Source of the DNA: an uncultured Bacteroides sp.
Lineage (GTDB): Bacteria > Bacteroidota > Bacteroidia > Bacteroidales > Bacteroidaceae
DNA length: 11,743 bases
NCBI GenBank assembly: GCA_905198575.1
Contig: CAJKDC010000088.1
Span: 1 to 11,743 of the forward strand
Reading direction: 5' to 3'
Positions within the stretch are counted from its first letter, which is position 1. Each line of letters starts with the position of its first letter. Shown in pieces: positions 1 to 7,114 of this stretch. Made by a program: the position numbers and the translations under genes. Below the pieces are notes generated by a model that searched no databases, had not been told where the DNA came from, and saw only the letters and a list, made by a program, of their open reading frames with translations.

Positions 1-75
1 GTCGCTATTGTTGTATATAAAGGTTTAATACCTGTAGTTGGCCGAATACTTACGATTCTTTTTATTTGGTTATGA
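1..75 (+). CDS. C-terminal end of a rightward gene (partial, unidentified)
   Basis: Frame 1 is open from the first base to a TGA at 73-75 and gives 24 residues, starting VAIVVYKGL and ending ILFIWL. The piece is strongly hydrophobic, as in the last membrane segment of an integral membrane protein. The other two forward frames stop within 30 bases. It converges on secG, and a bidirectional hairpin terminator follows about 50 bases later, which fits a real gene end. The fragment is too short to name a family. Confidence 0.5.
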   Translation, partial: VAIVVYKGLIPVVGRILTILFIWL

Positions 76-125
76 AGTCTTGAGGTGAGTATATGCTATT
101 TTTTAATATGGAACTTTATTGAACA

Positions 126-161
126 AAAAAACGGTTACTTTGTGTGAAGTAACCGTTTTTT
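126..161. terminator. Bidirectional rho-independent terminator between convergent genes
   Basis: The 15-base arm AAAAAACGGTTACTT (126-140) pairs perfectly with AAGTAACCGTTTTTT (147-161) around the 6-nt loop TGTGTG. The A/T ends of the stem give a U-run in both directions. It can therefore end the secG operon on the minus strand and the partial gene 1-75 on the plus strand. Confidence 0.9.
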
Positions 162-178
162 CGAATTTAAAAGCTTTA

Positions 179-565
179 TTATTCTGCTTTTTCTGTTTCA
201 GTGTTGTTGTTTTCAGGAGCTGTTGTTGTAGCAGCAGGCTGTTCTTCTTGCTGAGGAGCAGCAAATCCTGAAGGAGCATTCAGCGGGTTGGTTTTCTGTT
301 CCTGCAATGCTTTGTTCATCATTACAGATTCTTCAACAGAAGTGGTTGGGATAACGTAAGAGATTGCGATGCTTACGACAACCATAAAAATAGCCAATCC
401 CCAAGTTAATTTTTCGATAAAGTCTGTAGTTTTGCGTACACCCATGATTTGGTTTGATGCTGCAAAGCTAGACGACAAGCCTCCACCTTTAGAATTTTGT
501 ACCAATACAACAAAACACATCAGTAAGGCAGCTAGAACCATTAATCCTACTAATAATAGATACAT
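179..565 (-). CDS. secG: Preprotein translocase subunit SecG
   Basis: SecG is the small inner-membrane accessory subunit of the SecYEG channel and assists SecA-driven protein export. The 128-residue protein has the family layout: a first membrane helix (about 2-22) starting at the N-terminus, a Gly/Ser-rich cytoplasmic loop with the signature QNSKGGGLSSSFAAS (23-37), a second helix (about 53-72), and a polar tail. The tail (about 75-128) is rich in Gln, Pro, Thr and Glu and looks disordered. The ATG lies 6 nt after the TPR gene stop, so this is the last gene of a four-gene leftward operon, and the hairpin at 126-161 ends the transcript. Identification rests on the loop motif and topology. Length is normal for Bacteroidetes SecG. 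Confidence 0.95.
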   Translation of the reverse strand: MYLLLVGLMVLAALLMCFVVLVQNSKGGGLSSSFAASNQIMGVRKTTDFIEKLTWGLAIFMVVVSIAISYVIPTTSVEESVMMNKALQEQKTNPLNAPSGFAAPQQEEQPAATTTAPENNNTETEKAE

Positions 566-571
566 TTTCTT

Positions 572-1336
572 TTATTTTGATTTAGCGTTAATAATCAGTT
601 TTTCTAGAAACCTAATTTGGTCTGCAAAGTAAACATTTTTTTTTGGATATTTCAAATTTAATTTTTTAATAATTTCCAGTGCTTTCTCGTATCGCTGTTG
701 TTTTATGTAAATTTTAGCCAATGTTTCTGTGAAGAAGCTTTCTTCGTTTTCTTCTTCCAAAGGCATGGGTGTTTCTTTATCCATTGTCAGAGAAGAAGTT
801 TCGGTCGGTTTCTCTTGTCGGGAAGAAGGAGAATCGCATGCCGTTTGTTCCAGAAATGAGTCGATTAAATCTTGTCCTTTCATAGCGGGAACTGATTGAG
901 CAGAATCATTTGGCTGATCAGCATTGCTGAGTAAGACGTTTGAGTAGTCTACACTGATCTCCATAGGGATAGAATTCTCTGTTTCCTTGGTAGGCTCTTG
1001 CTCACGTTCGCATGACTCTGCCAAGAAACGATCAATTAAGTCTAATGTTCTACTGCTGCTGTTTGTAGCAGTATGTTCTGTTTGAGCAGTTTTGGACAGA
1101 GTGAATTTTTTACCTTCTATGAAATAAAACAGAATACTCAGATCTGCCATATAAAGAGCATTTCTCTTAAGTTCTTCTTTGAAAGAAGGGTCGTTTAGCA
1201 AATATAGGTTTTTGAGATATAATAAGCGTGCTGTCTGAAAATAAGGGTATTGATCGATCATCTCCTTCAATTCAAACAGCGTTTCCTGATTTAGCTTATC
1301 TGGATGTGCAATCCAGTTTTGTAGGTTTAAGTTCAT
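572..1336 (-). CDS. Tetratricopeptide-repeat protein between lptE and secG, function unknown
   Basis: This is a 254-residue protein with no signal peptide or membrane segment, so probably cytoplasmic. The N-terminal part (about 1-78) is predicted helical and contains a conserved-looking stretch around PYFQTARLLYLKN (31-43). A Ser/Thr/Glu-rich, probably disordered middle (about 80-197) carries two copies of a short motif, DLIDRFL (99-105) and DLIDSFL (156-162). The C-terminus has one clear TPR-like helical pair, FFTETLAKIYIKQQRYEKAL followed by EIIKKLNLKYP (about 201-231). TPR units mediate protein-protein contacts. It starts 11 nt after the lptE stop, with AAGGAA just upstream of the ATG, and ends 6 nt before secG. 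Its position suggests a role in envelope biogenesis or secretion, but that is inference; no biochemical function can be read from the sequence. Confidence 0.85.
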   Translation of the reverse strand: MNLNLQNWIAHPDKLNQETLFELKEMIDQYPYFQTARLLYLKNLYLLNDPSFKEELKRNALYMADLSILFYFIEGKKFTLSKTAQTEHTATNSSSRTLDLIDRFLAESCEREQEPTKETENSIPMEISVDYSNVLLSNADQPNDSAQSVPAMKGQDLIDSFLEQTACDSPSSRQEKPTETSSLTMDKETPMPLEEENEESFFTETLAKIYIKQQRYEKALEIIKKLNLKYPKKNVYFADQIRFLEKLIINAKSK

Positions 1337-1347
1337 CGTTTCCTTGT

Positions 1348-1878
1348 TTACCAGTTAGCTACAGTTGCATTGAAAATCTGTTCTACAATTTCCTTGATCA
1401 TCTGGTTTACCAATTCCTCCTGTACACTGGAAAGTTGCTGGCTAGAGTTATATTCTCGGCTGGACGAGAACTGCTGTTCAAAATCTTCTGCGTGGTTGGC
1501 GTTATTGACAAAGCGGACGTTAACTGTCATTCTTAATTCGGCCATTGTAGAATAACCATCTGAACCAACTCCCTTGTTGTAGGCATCGTAGTTTGTAATT
1601 TCACCCGATAACTGTAGGTCTCCATTGTTTTTAACCTGTTTCAACCGAGTTTGTTGCATGTACATATCTTGCAGAGCCGTATTGAACATAGATTCCATTG
1701 GGCCCCATACAAAAGCCTGCGAGCGGTTGGGGAAGTTTTCGAAAGAAATGGTTTTTGTTTTTTCGTAATTGATAGATGAACCATTAAATTTATACGAAAC
1801 CGTACATGCTGATACGATGCAAAGCGTTACAACCAGCAGGTTGCTGCAAATAATTTTCCCTGATTTAATCCAAGCCAT
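1348..1878 (-). CDS. lptE: LptE-family outer-membrane LPS assembly lipoprotein
   Basis: LptE sits with LptD in the outer membrane and helps insert lipopolysaccharide into the outer leaflet. This 176-residue protein begins with a lipoprotein signal ending in the lipobox VSAC, with Cys25 as the acylated residue, followed by TVSYKFNGSSI, a typical Bacteroidetes LptE start. The central part contains LQLSGEITNYDAYNKG and a beta-rich region (MTVNVRFVNN), and a C-terminal amphipathic helix ends NQMIKEIVEQIFNATVANW. Its start overlaps the 3' end of the sigma-54 activator gene by 14 nt, which implies translational coupling. The stop is 11 nt before the TPR gene. The family assignment comes from the lipobox, size, beta/alpha pattern and context, since LptE proteins diverge strongly in primary sequence. 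LptD is not in the window. Confidence 0.87.
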   Translation of the reverse strand: MAWIKSGKIICSNLLVVTLCIVSACTVSYKFNGSSINYEKTKTISFENFPNRSQAFVWGPMESMFNTALQDMYMQQTRLKQVKNNGDLQLSGEITNYDAYNKGVGSDGYSTMAELRMTVNVRFVNNANHAEDFEQQFSSSREYNSSQQLSSVQEELVNQMIKEIVEQIFNATVANW

Positions 1879-3157
1879 ATTCTTTTATTTTTCTATATAA
1901 TGTTCTTTCTGATATTTTTAAATCCTGTGCTGCATTTTTTCTTCTGCCTTTATGCTTTTCCAAAGCTTTTTTTATCATTTCCTTTTCCACTTCATCCAGC
2001 GACAGGTTTTCTTCAATATATTCTTCCGTATCTTGTATTTCGGCATTAGCCTGTTTATGTTCTATTTGCGGTAAAATATTGATGTTTGAAACGGGGGTAA
2101 TTCCAGTTACGTTAGTTTCTGTTTTGACCGGTTGTGCCACCATGCTTACCGGAGTTTCCGGAATAAAATGTACGGCAGTTTCTGTTGTATGTCCTGCCGG
2201 AACACTACCTCTTTCGGCCATGATATTGTGTACCAGTTTTTTTAGCTCGTTTACATCATTCCGCAAGTCGAATAATACTTTGTATAATATTTCCCGTTCT
2301 GTTTCAAAGCTTTTACTGTCTTTGCCGGCATAGCCAGACAAAAGAGCCGGATACATGACTGCTGTCGGTTCCTCTGGAATGTAATGCTTTAAAATATCAG
2401 CAGTTATATCCCGGTTAGTTTCAATGATAGAAATCTGTTCGGTGATATTTTTCAATTGTCTGACATTTCCCGGCCATGAGTAAGAAATGAGCAGTTGTTT
2501 GGCTTCTTCGTTCAGCTGAATGGCAGGCATATGATATTTCTCTGCAAAGTCGTTTGCAAATTTTCTGAAAAGCAATGGAATGTCCTCTTGTCTTTCCCTT
2601 AATGGAGCAACTTTAATGGGAACAGTGTTCAGACGGTAGAATAAGTCTTCTCTGAATTTCCCTTCAGCAATGGCAGCCGAGAAATCCACGTTAGTGGCAG
2701 CTACAATTCTCACATCTGTCTTAAGAACTTTTGATGATCCGACTTTCATATATTCGCCCGTTTCAAGTACGCGAAGCAAGCGTGCTTGTGTGGACATCGG
2801 TAATTCGCCAACTTCGTCTAGGAAGATTGTGCCACCGTTAGCTTCGGCAAAATAACCGTTTCTGTCACTTATGGCACCCGTGAAGGCTCCTTTTTCGTGG
2901 CCAAATAGTTCGGAGTCAATTGTTCCCTCAGGGATAGCTCCACAGTTGACGGCAATATAGGGGCCATGTTTTCGGCGGCTGAACTGATGAATGATTTGTG
3001 GAAAATTCTCTTTTCCAACACCGCTTTCACCTGTAACTAATACAGAAAGGTCTGTAGGAGCTACTTGTATGGCAATATCAATGGCTCTGTTCAAACTTTC
3101 ATTGTTTCCTATAATGCCGAAACGTAATTTAATATTCTGGATTTCTGCTTTTATCAT
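1865..3157 (-). CDS. Sigma-54-dependent transcriptional activator (AAA+ and Fis-type HTH, no sensor domain)
   Basis: This is a 430-residue bacterial enhancer-binding protein that would use ATP hydrolysis to open sigma-54 (RpoN) promoter complexes. The AAA+ domain covers about 14-262: Walker A GESGVGKE (43-50), sigma-54 contact loop GAFTGA (90-95), Walker B GGTIFLDEV (108-116), FREDLFYRLN with arginine-finger candidates (168-177), and WPGNVRQL (228-235). All key residues are intact. After Walker A the sequence reads NFPQIIH rather than the commoner LIA-type continuation. There is no N-terminal receiver, PAS or GAF domain. A long linker (about 263-387) holds a predicted helix or coiled coil (about 284-315) and a Pro/Thr/Val-rich stretch. 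The C-terminus (about 388-430) is a Fis-type helix-turn-helix with GRRKNAAQDLKISERTLYRK. It leads the lptE-TPR-secG operon and overlaps lptE by 14 nt. Its target genes cannot be read from the sequence. Confidence 0.95.
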   Translation of the reverse strand: MIKAEIQNIKLRFGIIGNNESLNRAIDIAIQVAPTDLSVLVTGESGVGKENFPQIIHQFSRRKHGPYIAVNCGAIPEGTIDSELFGHEKGAFTGAISDRNGYFAEANGGTIFLDEVGELPMSTQARLLRVLETGEYMKVGSSKVLKTDVRIVAATNVDFSAAIAEGKFREDLFYRLNTVPIKVAPLRERQEDIPLLFRKFANDFAEKYHMPAIQLNEEAKQLLISYSWPGNVRQLKNITEQISIIETNRDITADILKHYIPEEPTAVMYPALLSGYAGKDSKSFETEREILYKVLFDLRNDVNELKKLVHNIMAERGSVPAGHTTETAVHFIPETPVSMVAQPVKTETNVTGITPVSNINILPQIEHKQANAEIQDTEEYIEENLSLDEVEKEMIKKALEKHKGRRKNAAQDLKISERTLYRKIKEYGLD

Positions 3158-3186
3158 GGTTCTATCTTTCGTTTGTTGCCATCGTA

Positions 3187-3216
3187 CAAAATTACAAAAT
3201 CATTGCGATAACACAA
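3187..3216 (-). promoter_or_regulatory. Bacteroidetes-type promoter for the sigma-54 activator/lptE/secG operon
   Basis: On the minus strand TAATTTTG (3194-3187) matches the -7 consensus TAnnTTTG. A partial -33 element (TTG, 3216-3214) lies 19 bp upstream. Transcription would start near 3180, about 25 nt before the ATG at 3157. The -7 element is a full match and the -33 a partial one, so the placement is probable but not proven. Confidence 0.55.
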
Positions 3217-3387
3217 GCGTATTCTCAGGATGAAAGACTTTTCTTCCATTAATTAAAGTATATTATAGATTGCTGTTTGGAATTGCTTGCAATACGCTCT
3301 GGATAAAGGGATTGATAGGTAATGCGAGATAAAATTGGTTATATTGTCAAAAAAACAGGCTGATATTTCGTATTGTAGGACTTTGCG

Positions 3388-3419
3388 TTTGTTCGCCATC
3401 ATAAACTTTCTTATCTTTG
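3388..3419 (+). promoter_or_regulatory. Consensus Bacteroidetes promoter for the DUF5686 gene
   Basis: TTTG (3388-3391) and TATCTTTG (3412-3419) are separated by 20 bp, an exact match to the Bacteroides -33/-7 pattern TTTG-N19-21-TAnnTTTG. Transcription would begin near 3424-3426, giving a leader of about 25 nt before the ATG at 3451. The short leader leaves little room for a riboswitch. Confidence 0.8.
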
Positions 3420-3450
3420 CAGTCATTTACAATACGTTATTAGTATATTT

Positions 3451-6096
3451 ATGGTAAAGAAAATACTTTGTTTTTTATTTATATCTCTATTCCTTTGCGT
3501 AGGTCAGATCTTTGCACAAATACATGGAGTTGTAACGGATAAGGATACCGGAGAGCCAATTCCTTATTTGAATGTGTATTATGAAGGTAAAGGAGTAGGA
3601 GTTATCACTGATATCGACGGAAAATATGCTATAACGTATCATGCGGGATGGAATAAACTTACTTTTTCTTTTGTAGGTTACGTAACTCAACAAGTAACTG
3701 TTTCTGCTAAAACTGGAGAACTTAACATTAAAATGGCTTCCGAAGACCAGATGTTGGCTGAAGTTGTAGTTAAACCTAAGAAAGAGAAATATTCTCGAAA
3801 GAATAATCCAGCTGTAGAGCTGATGAAGAAGGTGGTTAAATCTAAAAAGGTCAGTGATTTGAAAGTCAATGACTTTTTCAATTATAACAAATACCAGAAG
3901 ATAACGCTTTCGCTGAATAATATTACGGCTGACTCGTTGAAAGAATCCAAACTGTTTCAGAAATATCCTTTCTTTAAAGATCAGGTAGAATATTGTGCCG
4001 AAACCGGAAAGAATATTTTGCCGCTTTCAGTGGATGAAACAGTAACTCAAAAAATATATCGTAAAGATCCGGAATCGGAGAAAAATATCATCAAAGGTAT
4101 GAACTCATCGGGTGTGAATGAGCTGTTCAATACAGGTGATATGCTGACTACGGTGCTTAAAGATGTATTTCAGGATGTGAATATATACCAGGACAGAGTT
4201 CGTTTGCTGCAATATCCATTAGATAGTCCGGTGTCTGATAATGGTATTTCTTTTTATAAGTATTACATCATGGATACTGTATACGTCGAGAAAGATAAAT
4301 GCTTTCATTTGACGTTTGTCCCCAACCATTCTCAGGATTTTGGATTTACAGGTCATCTGTATATTTTGGCCGATTCTACTTTTCGTGTGAAACAATGTAA
4401 GCTTAATCTGCCTAAAAAGACAGATATTAACTTTGTGGACAATTTGAGTATTGACCAGAAGTTTGAGGAATTGCCTACTGGTGAATGGGTTTTGAAAGAT
4501 GATGACATGATTTGTGAACTTACGTTCTTTAAGGCGCTTGGGCATTATCAGGTAAGGCGTACAACCCGCTATACAGATTATAGTTTTGAACCTTTGCCCG
4601 ATAAGCTTTTCAATAAGAAAGGATCAGAGATAAAGGATGTAAACGCAATGATGCGTGGAGATGAGTTCTGGAGTGAATATCGTCAGACTGAATTGACCAA
4701 ATCAGAAGGTAAAATGGATCAGTTTGTTGATAATCTGACTAAGATAAAAGGATTTAAGTATGCTATTTTTGTATTGAAAGCCTTTATCGAAAACTTTGTG
4801 GAAACAGGAACGAAAGATCATCCCAGCAAAGTGGATATAGGTCCTATTAATACTGTTATCAGTAATAACTATATTGATGGATGGCGTTTGCGAGCTTCTG
4901 CGCAGACTACTGCCAATTTGCATCCACACCTTTTTCTGAAAGGTTATTATGCATACGGCTTTAAAGACCAAAAGTCTAAATATATGGCAGAAGTAGAATA
5001 TTCATTTAATAAGAAAGAATATTTACCTCGAGAATTCCCAAAGAATTCACTGACATTCACTTATAAGTATGATAACTCTGTTCCATCGGATAAATATATC
5101 AGTACTGATAAGGATAATGTGTTTACCGCTTGGAAGGTTTGTACGGTAGACCAGTACAATTATGAACGTAAGGCTTCGGTGAAGTATGAGCTTGAACAGG
5201 AAACCGGTTTAAAGACAACCGTGTCGTTATCGCATGTGAACTACGAACCGTGTGGTAAGTTGTTTTACCGGACCATGGCTGGTGAGCAGGCTTTACAGCA
5301 GGCTATCAGTAATGGAACAATAAGTGGAAATGAGTTTATTTCATCGCCATATAATGTACATGATATTACCATGGCTGAAGCTACAGTAGGCTTGCGTTAT
5401 GCACCGGGAGAAACATTCGTCAATACCAAGCAACGCCGTATACCGGTTAATTTTGATGCTCCAGTGTTTACTTTGACACATACTGTAGGTGTCAAAGGTA
5501 TTTTGGGCTCTGACTATCATTATAATATGACCGAAGCTGGTATCTACAAGCGTTTGTGGTTAGGCTCATGGGGAAATATAGATACCTATGTTAAGGGTGG
5601 TGTGCAGTGGAATCGTGTTCCGTTCCCGTTGCTTATCATGCCTGCTGCCAATTTGTCGTATATCATTCAGAATGAGACTTTCAACTTGATAAACAATATG
5701 GAGTTCCTGAATGACCGTTATGCCTCATTGGATGTATCCTGGAATATGCAAGGTAAGATCTTTAACCGTATTCCCTTGCTTCAGAAACTGAAATGGCGTG
5801 AATTTATTGGGGTGAAATGTTTGTGGGGAACCTTGACAGACAAGAATAATCCTTATTTGCCTCAAAATCAGAATGACCCTTATTTAATGATGTTCCCCGG
5901 TCATTATAATGCTGCAGGTCAGTATAGCACCTCCAGCTATGTTATGGACCCTAAGAAGCCTTATGTAGAGGTAATTGCCGGTATCCATAACATATTCAAG
6001 CTGTTGCATGTGGAATATGTACGTCGTCTGACTTATAATGAACTTCCTACTGCAAGTAAGTGGGGAATCCGATTTATGATACGTACTGTATTCTGA
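3451..6096 (+). CDS. Outer-membrane DUF5686 protein with N-terminal carboxypeptidase-regulatory-like domain
   Basis: This is an 881-residue exported protein. A signal peptide (about 1-22, VKKILCFLFISLFLCVGQIFA) precedes a beta-sandwich of the carboxypeptidase-regulatory-like type (about 23-105: IHGVVTDKDTGEPIPYLNV, then TDIDGKYAI, then LTFSFVGYVTQQ). This domain is common at the N-terminus of Bacteroidetes surface proteins. The DUF5686 region follows, starting around VVVKPKKEKYSRKNNPAVELMKK. Its second half is rich in alternating aromatic and polar strands (for example FLKGYYAYGF and FTYKYDNSV) and ends WGIRFMIRTVF; the terminal Phe is typical of outer-membrane beta-barrels. No TonB plug domain is visible, so it is not a classical SusC-type transporter. 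The ATG follows a consensus promoter. The pfkB-family gene begins 37 nt downstream on the same strand and is probably co-transcribed. The substrate or role of DUF5686 is unknown. Confidence 0.9.
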   Translation: MVKKILCFLFISLFLCVGQIFAQIHGVVTDKDTGEPIPYLNVYYEGKGVGVITDIDGKYAITYHAGWNKLTFSFVGYVTQQVTVSAKTGELNIKMASEDQMLAEVVVKPKKEKYSRKNNPAVELMKKVVKSKKVSDLKVNDFFNYNKYQKITLSLNNITADSLKESKLFQKYPFFKDQVEYCAETGKNILPLSVDETVTQKIYRKDPESEKNIIKGMNSSGVNELFNTGDMLTTVLKDVFQDVNIYQDRVRLLQYPLDSPVSDNGISFYKYYIMDTVYVEKDKCFHLTFVPNHSQDFGFTGHLYILADSTFRVKQCKLNLPKKTDINFVDNLSIDQKFEELPTGEWVLKDDDMICELTFFKALGHYQVRRTTRYTDYSFEPLPDKLFNKKGSEIKDVNAMMRGDEFWSEYRQTELTKSEGKMDQFVDNLTKIKGFKYAIFVLKAFIENFVETGTKDHPSKVDIGPINTVISNNYIDGWRLRASAQTTANLHPHLFLKGYYAYGFKDQKSKYMAEVEYSFNKKEYLPREFPKNSLTFTYKYDNSVPSDKYISTDKDNVFTAWKVCTVDQYNYERKASVKYELEQETGLKTTVSLSHVNYEPCGKLFYRTMAGEQALQQAISNGTISGNEFISSPYNVHDITMAEATVGLRYAPGETFVNTKQRRIPVNFDAPVFTLTHTVGVKGILGSDYHYNMTEAGIYKRLWLGSWGNIDTYVKGGVQWNRVPFPLLIMPAANLSYIIQNETFNLINNMEFLNDRYASLDVSWNMQGKIFNRIPLLQKLKWREFIGVKCLWGTLTDKNNPYLPQNQNDPYLMMFPGHYNAAGQYSTSSYVMDPKKPYVEVIAGIHNIFKLLHVEYVRRLTYNELPTASKWGIRFMIRTVF

Positions 6097-6133
6097 TTTA
6101 TTACTGATTTAAAATTACTATATTATATTAGAC

Positions 6134-7036
6134 ATGAATGATATTTGTTGTATAGGTCATATCACCTTGGATAAGATTGTGACTCCAAAGAAGACAACTT
6201 ACATGCCAGGTGGTACGTCCTATTATTTTTCACATGGAATCAGACATCTGGAACATGCTGAAAATTATAAACTTGTTACGGCATTGGCACCTAGTGAATA
6301 CCAGTCGGTAGATGAAATCAGAGCATTAGGGGTACAGGTAAAGGTGATTCCCAGCAAGCATACGGTTTATTTTGAAAATACGTATGGAGAGAATCAAGAT
6401 AACCGTACCCAGCGCGTCTTGGCTAAGGCTGATCCGTTTGCTGTTGAACACCTTCAGGACGAAGAAGCTCGTTATTTCCATTTGGGAAGTTTGTTGTCGG
6501 ACGATTTTCCGTTGGAATTGGTTAAATACTTATCAGCTAAAGGTACATTAAGCGTAGATGCGCAAGGTTACTTGCGCGAGGTACGTGGTGAAAAAGTTTT
6601 TGCTGTTGACTGGACTGAGAAACTTGAAGCGCTGAAGTATATTGATATTTTGAAAGTAAACGAGCACGAAGCGGAAGTTATTACCGGATATACAGACCCT
6701 AAACAAGCTGCCATGCAGTTGGCTGCGTGGGGAGTGAAAGAGGTTTTGCTTACGTTAGGTAGTTTGGGCTCATTGATATATGCAAACGGTGTGTTTTATA
6801 AGATTCCAGCATATCCTCCACGTGAAGTAGTCGACGCAACAGGATGTGGTGATACCTATGTTATGGGATATCTGTACAAACGTAATCAGGGAGCTGATTA
6901 TATGGAAGCCGGTTGTTTTGCCGCTGCTATATCTACGCTTAAGCTGGAGGCATCAGGACCTTTTTCGGGAACAGAGCAGGAAGCTATGGAACTGATAAGC
7001 AATAGCTCTTTAAAACCTTCTGTTCTTGTAGATTAA
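6134..7036 (+). CDS. PfkB-family (ribokinase-like) carbohydrate or nucleoside kinase
   Basis: This is a 300-residue cytoplasmic kinase that would phosphorylate a hydroxyl group of a small substrate using ATP. Family marks are visible in order: an N-terminal strand DICCIGHITLDKI (3-15), the Gly-Gly region MPGGTSYYFSHGI (24-36), the metal/phosphate NxxE motif in KVNEHEAE (Asn176, Glu179), the strand EVLLTLGSLGSLIY (203-216), and the signature DATGCGDTYVMGY (234-246). In the signature GCGD forms the anion hole and Asp240 is the expected catalytic base. The usual GAGD is GCGD here. The sequence does not show which substrate it uses (ribose, fructose, inositol, nucleoside and others are all possible), so no gene symbol is given. 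The gene lies 37 nt after the DUF5686 gene with no terminator between them, and a strong hairpin follows. No Shine-Dalgarno sequence precedes the ATG. Confidence 0.88.
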   Translation: MNDICCIGHITLDKIVTPKKTTYMPGGTSYYFSHGIRHLEHAENYKLVTALAPSEYQSVDEIRALGVQVKVIPSKHTVYFENTYGENQDNRTQRVLAKADPFAVEHLQDEEARYFHLGSLLSDDFPLELVKYLSAKGTLSVDAQGYLREVRGEKVFAVDWTEKLEALKYIDILKVNEHEAEVITGYTDPKQAAMQLAAWGVKEVLLTLGSLGSLIYANGVFYKIPAYPPREVVDATGCGDTYVMGYLYKRNQGADYMEAGCFAAAISTLKLEASGPFSGTEQEAMELISNSSLKPSVLVD

Positions 7037-7059
7037 TAAATCACATATTGGATAATATA

Positions 7060-7106
7060 GAAAAGTCGGAAAACAACGATGTTTATACGGTGTTTTCCGA
7101 CTTTTC
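7060..7106. terminator. Rho-independent terminator between the pfkB-family gene and apbE
   Basis: GAAAAGTCGGAAAACA (7060-7075) pairs perfectly over 16 bp with TGTTTTCCGACTTTTC (7091-7106) around a 15-nt loop. On the plus strand a T-rich run (7107-7113) follows, so termination of the rightward pair is strong. On the minus strand the stem lies just past the apbE stop and can also end that operon, though the U-run on that side is weaker. Confidence 0.9.
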
Positions 7107-7114
7107 TTTTTTTG

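Larger units (their letters stand above)
3158..3450. other. Divergent intergenic region with four AATACG/CGTATT hexamers
   Basis: This 293-bp A/T-rich region lies between the leftward activator operon and the rightward DUF5686 gene and holds one promoter near each end. The hexamer AATACG occurs at 3291-3296 and 3431-3436, and its complement CGTATT at 3218-3223 and 3369-3374, in alternating orientation. The copy at 3369-3377 (CGTATTGTA) and that at 3428-3436 (TACAATACG) form a 9-nt inverted repeat flanking the rightward promoter. A short dyad ATTGC-TT-GCAAT sits at 3282-3293. I found no RNA gene, no hairpin terminator and no well-spaced sigma-54 site. The repeated hexamer could be an operator, but that is speculative. 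Confidence 0.45.

Noticed and set aside
1228..1536. 102-aa open frame on the plus strand spanning the lptE/TPR junction
   Set aside because: It is opposite two coding genes of a compact operon and has no recognisable domain.
3279..3290. Possible sigma-54 (-24/-12) promoter, GG at 3279-3280 and GC at 3289-3290
   Set aside because: Only 8 nt separate GG and GC, while the class requires 10, and the flanking consensus is poor. A consensus housekeeping promoter explains the downstream gene.
3282..3293. Short dyad ATTGC-TT-GCAAT as an operator
   Set aside because: Five-base arms are common by chance in A/T-rich DNA. It is kept only as a note in the intergenic entry.
4219..4545. 108-aa open frame antisense to the DUF5686 gene
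   Set aside because: It is contained in a well-supported long coding region, with no start context, promoter or recognisable motif.
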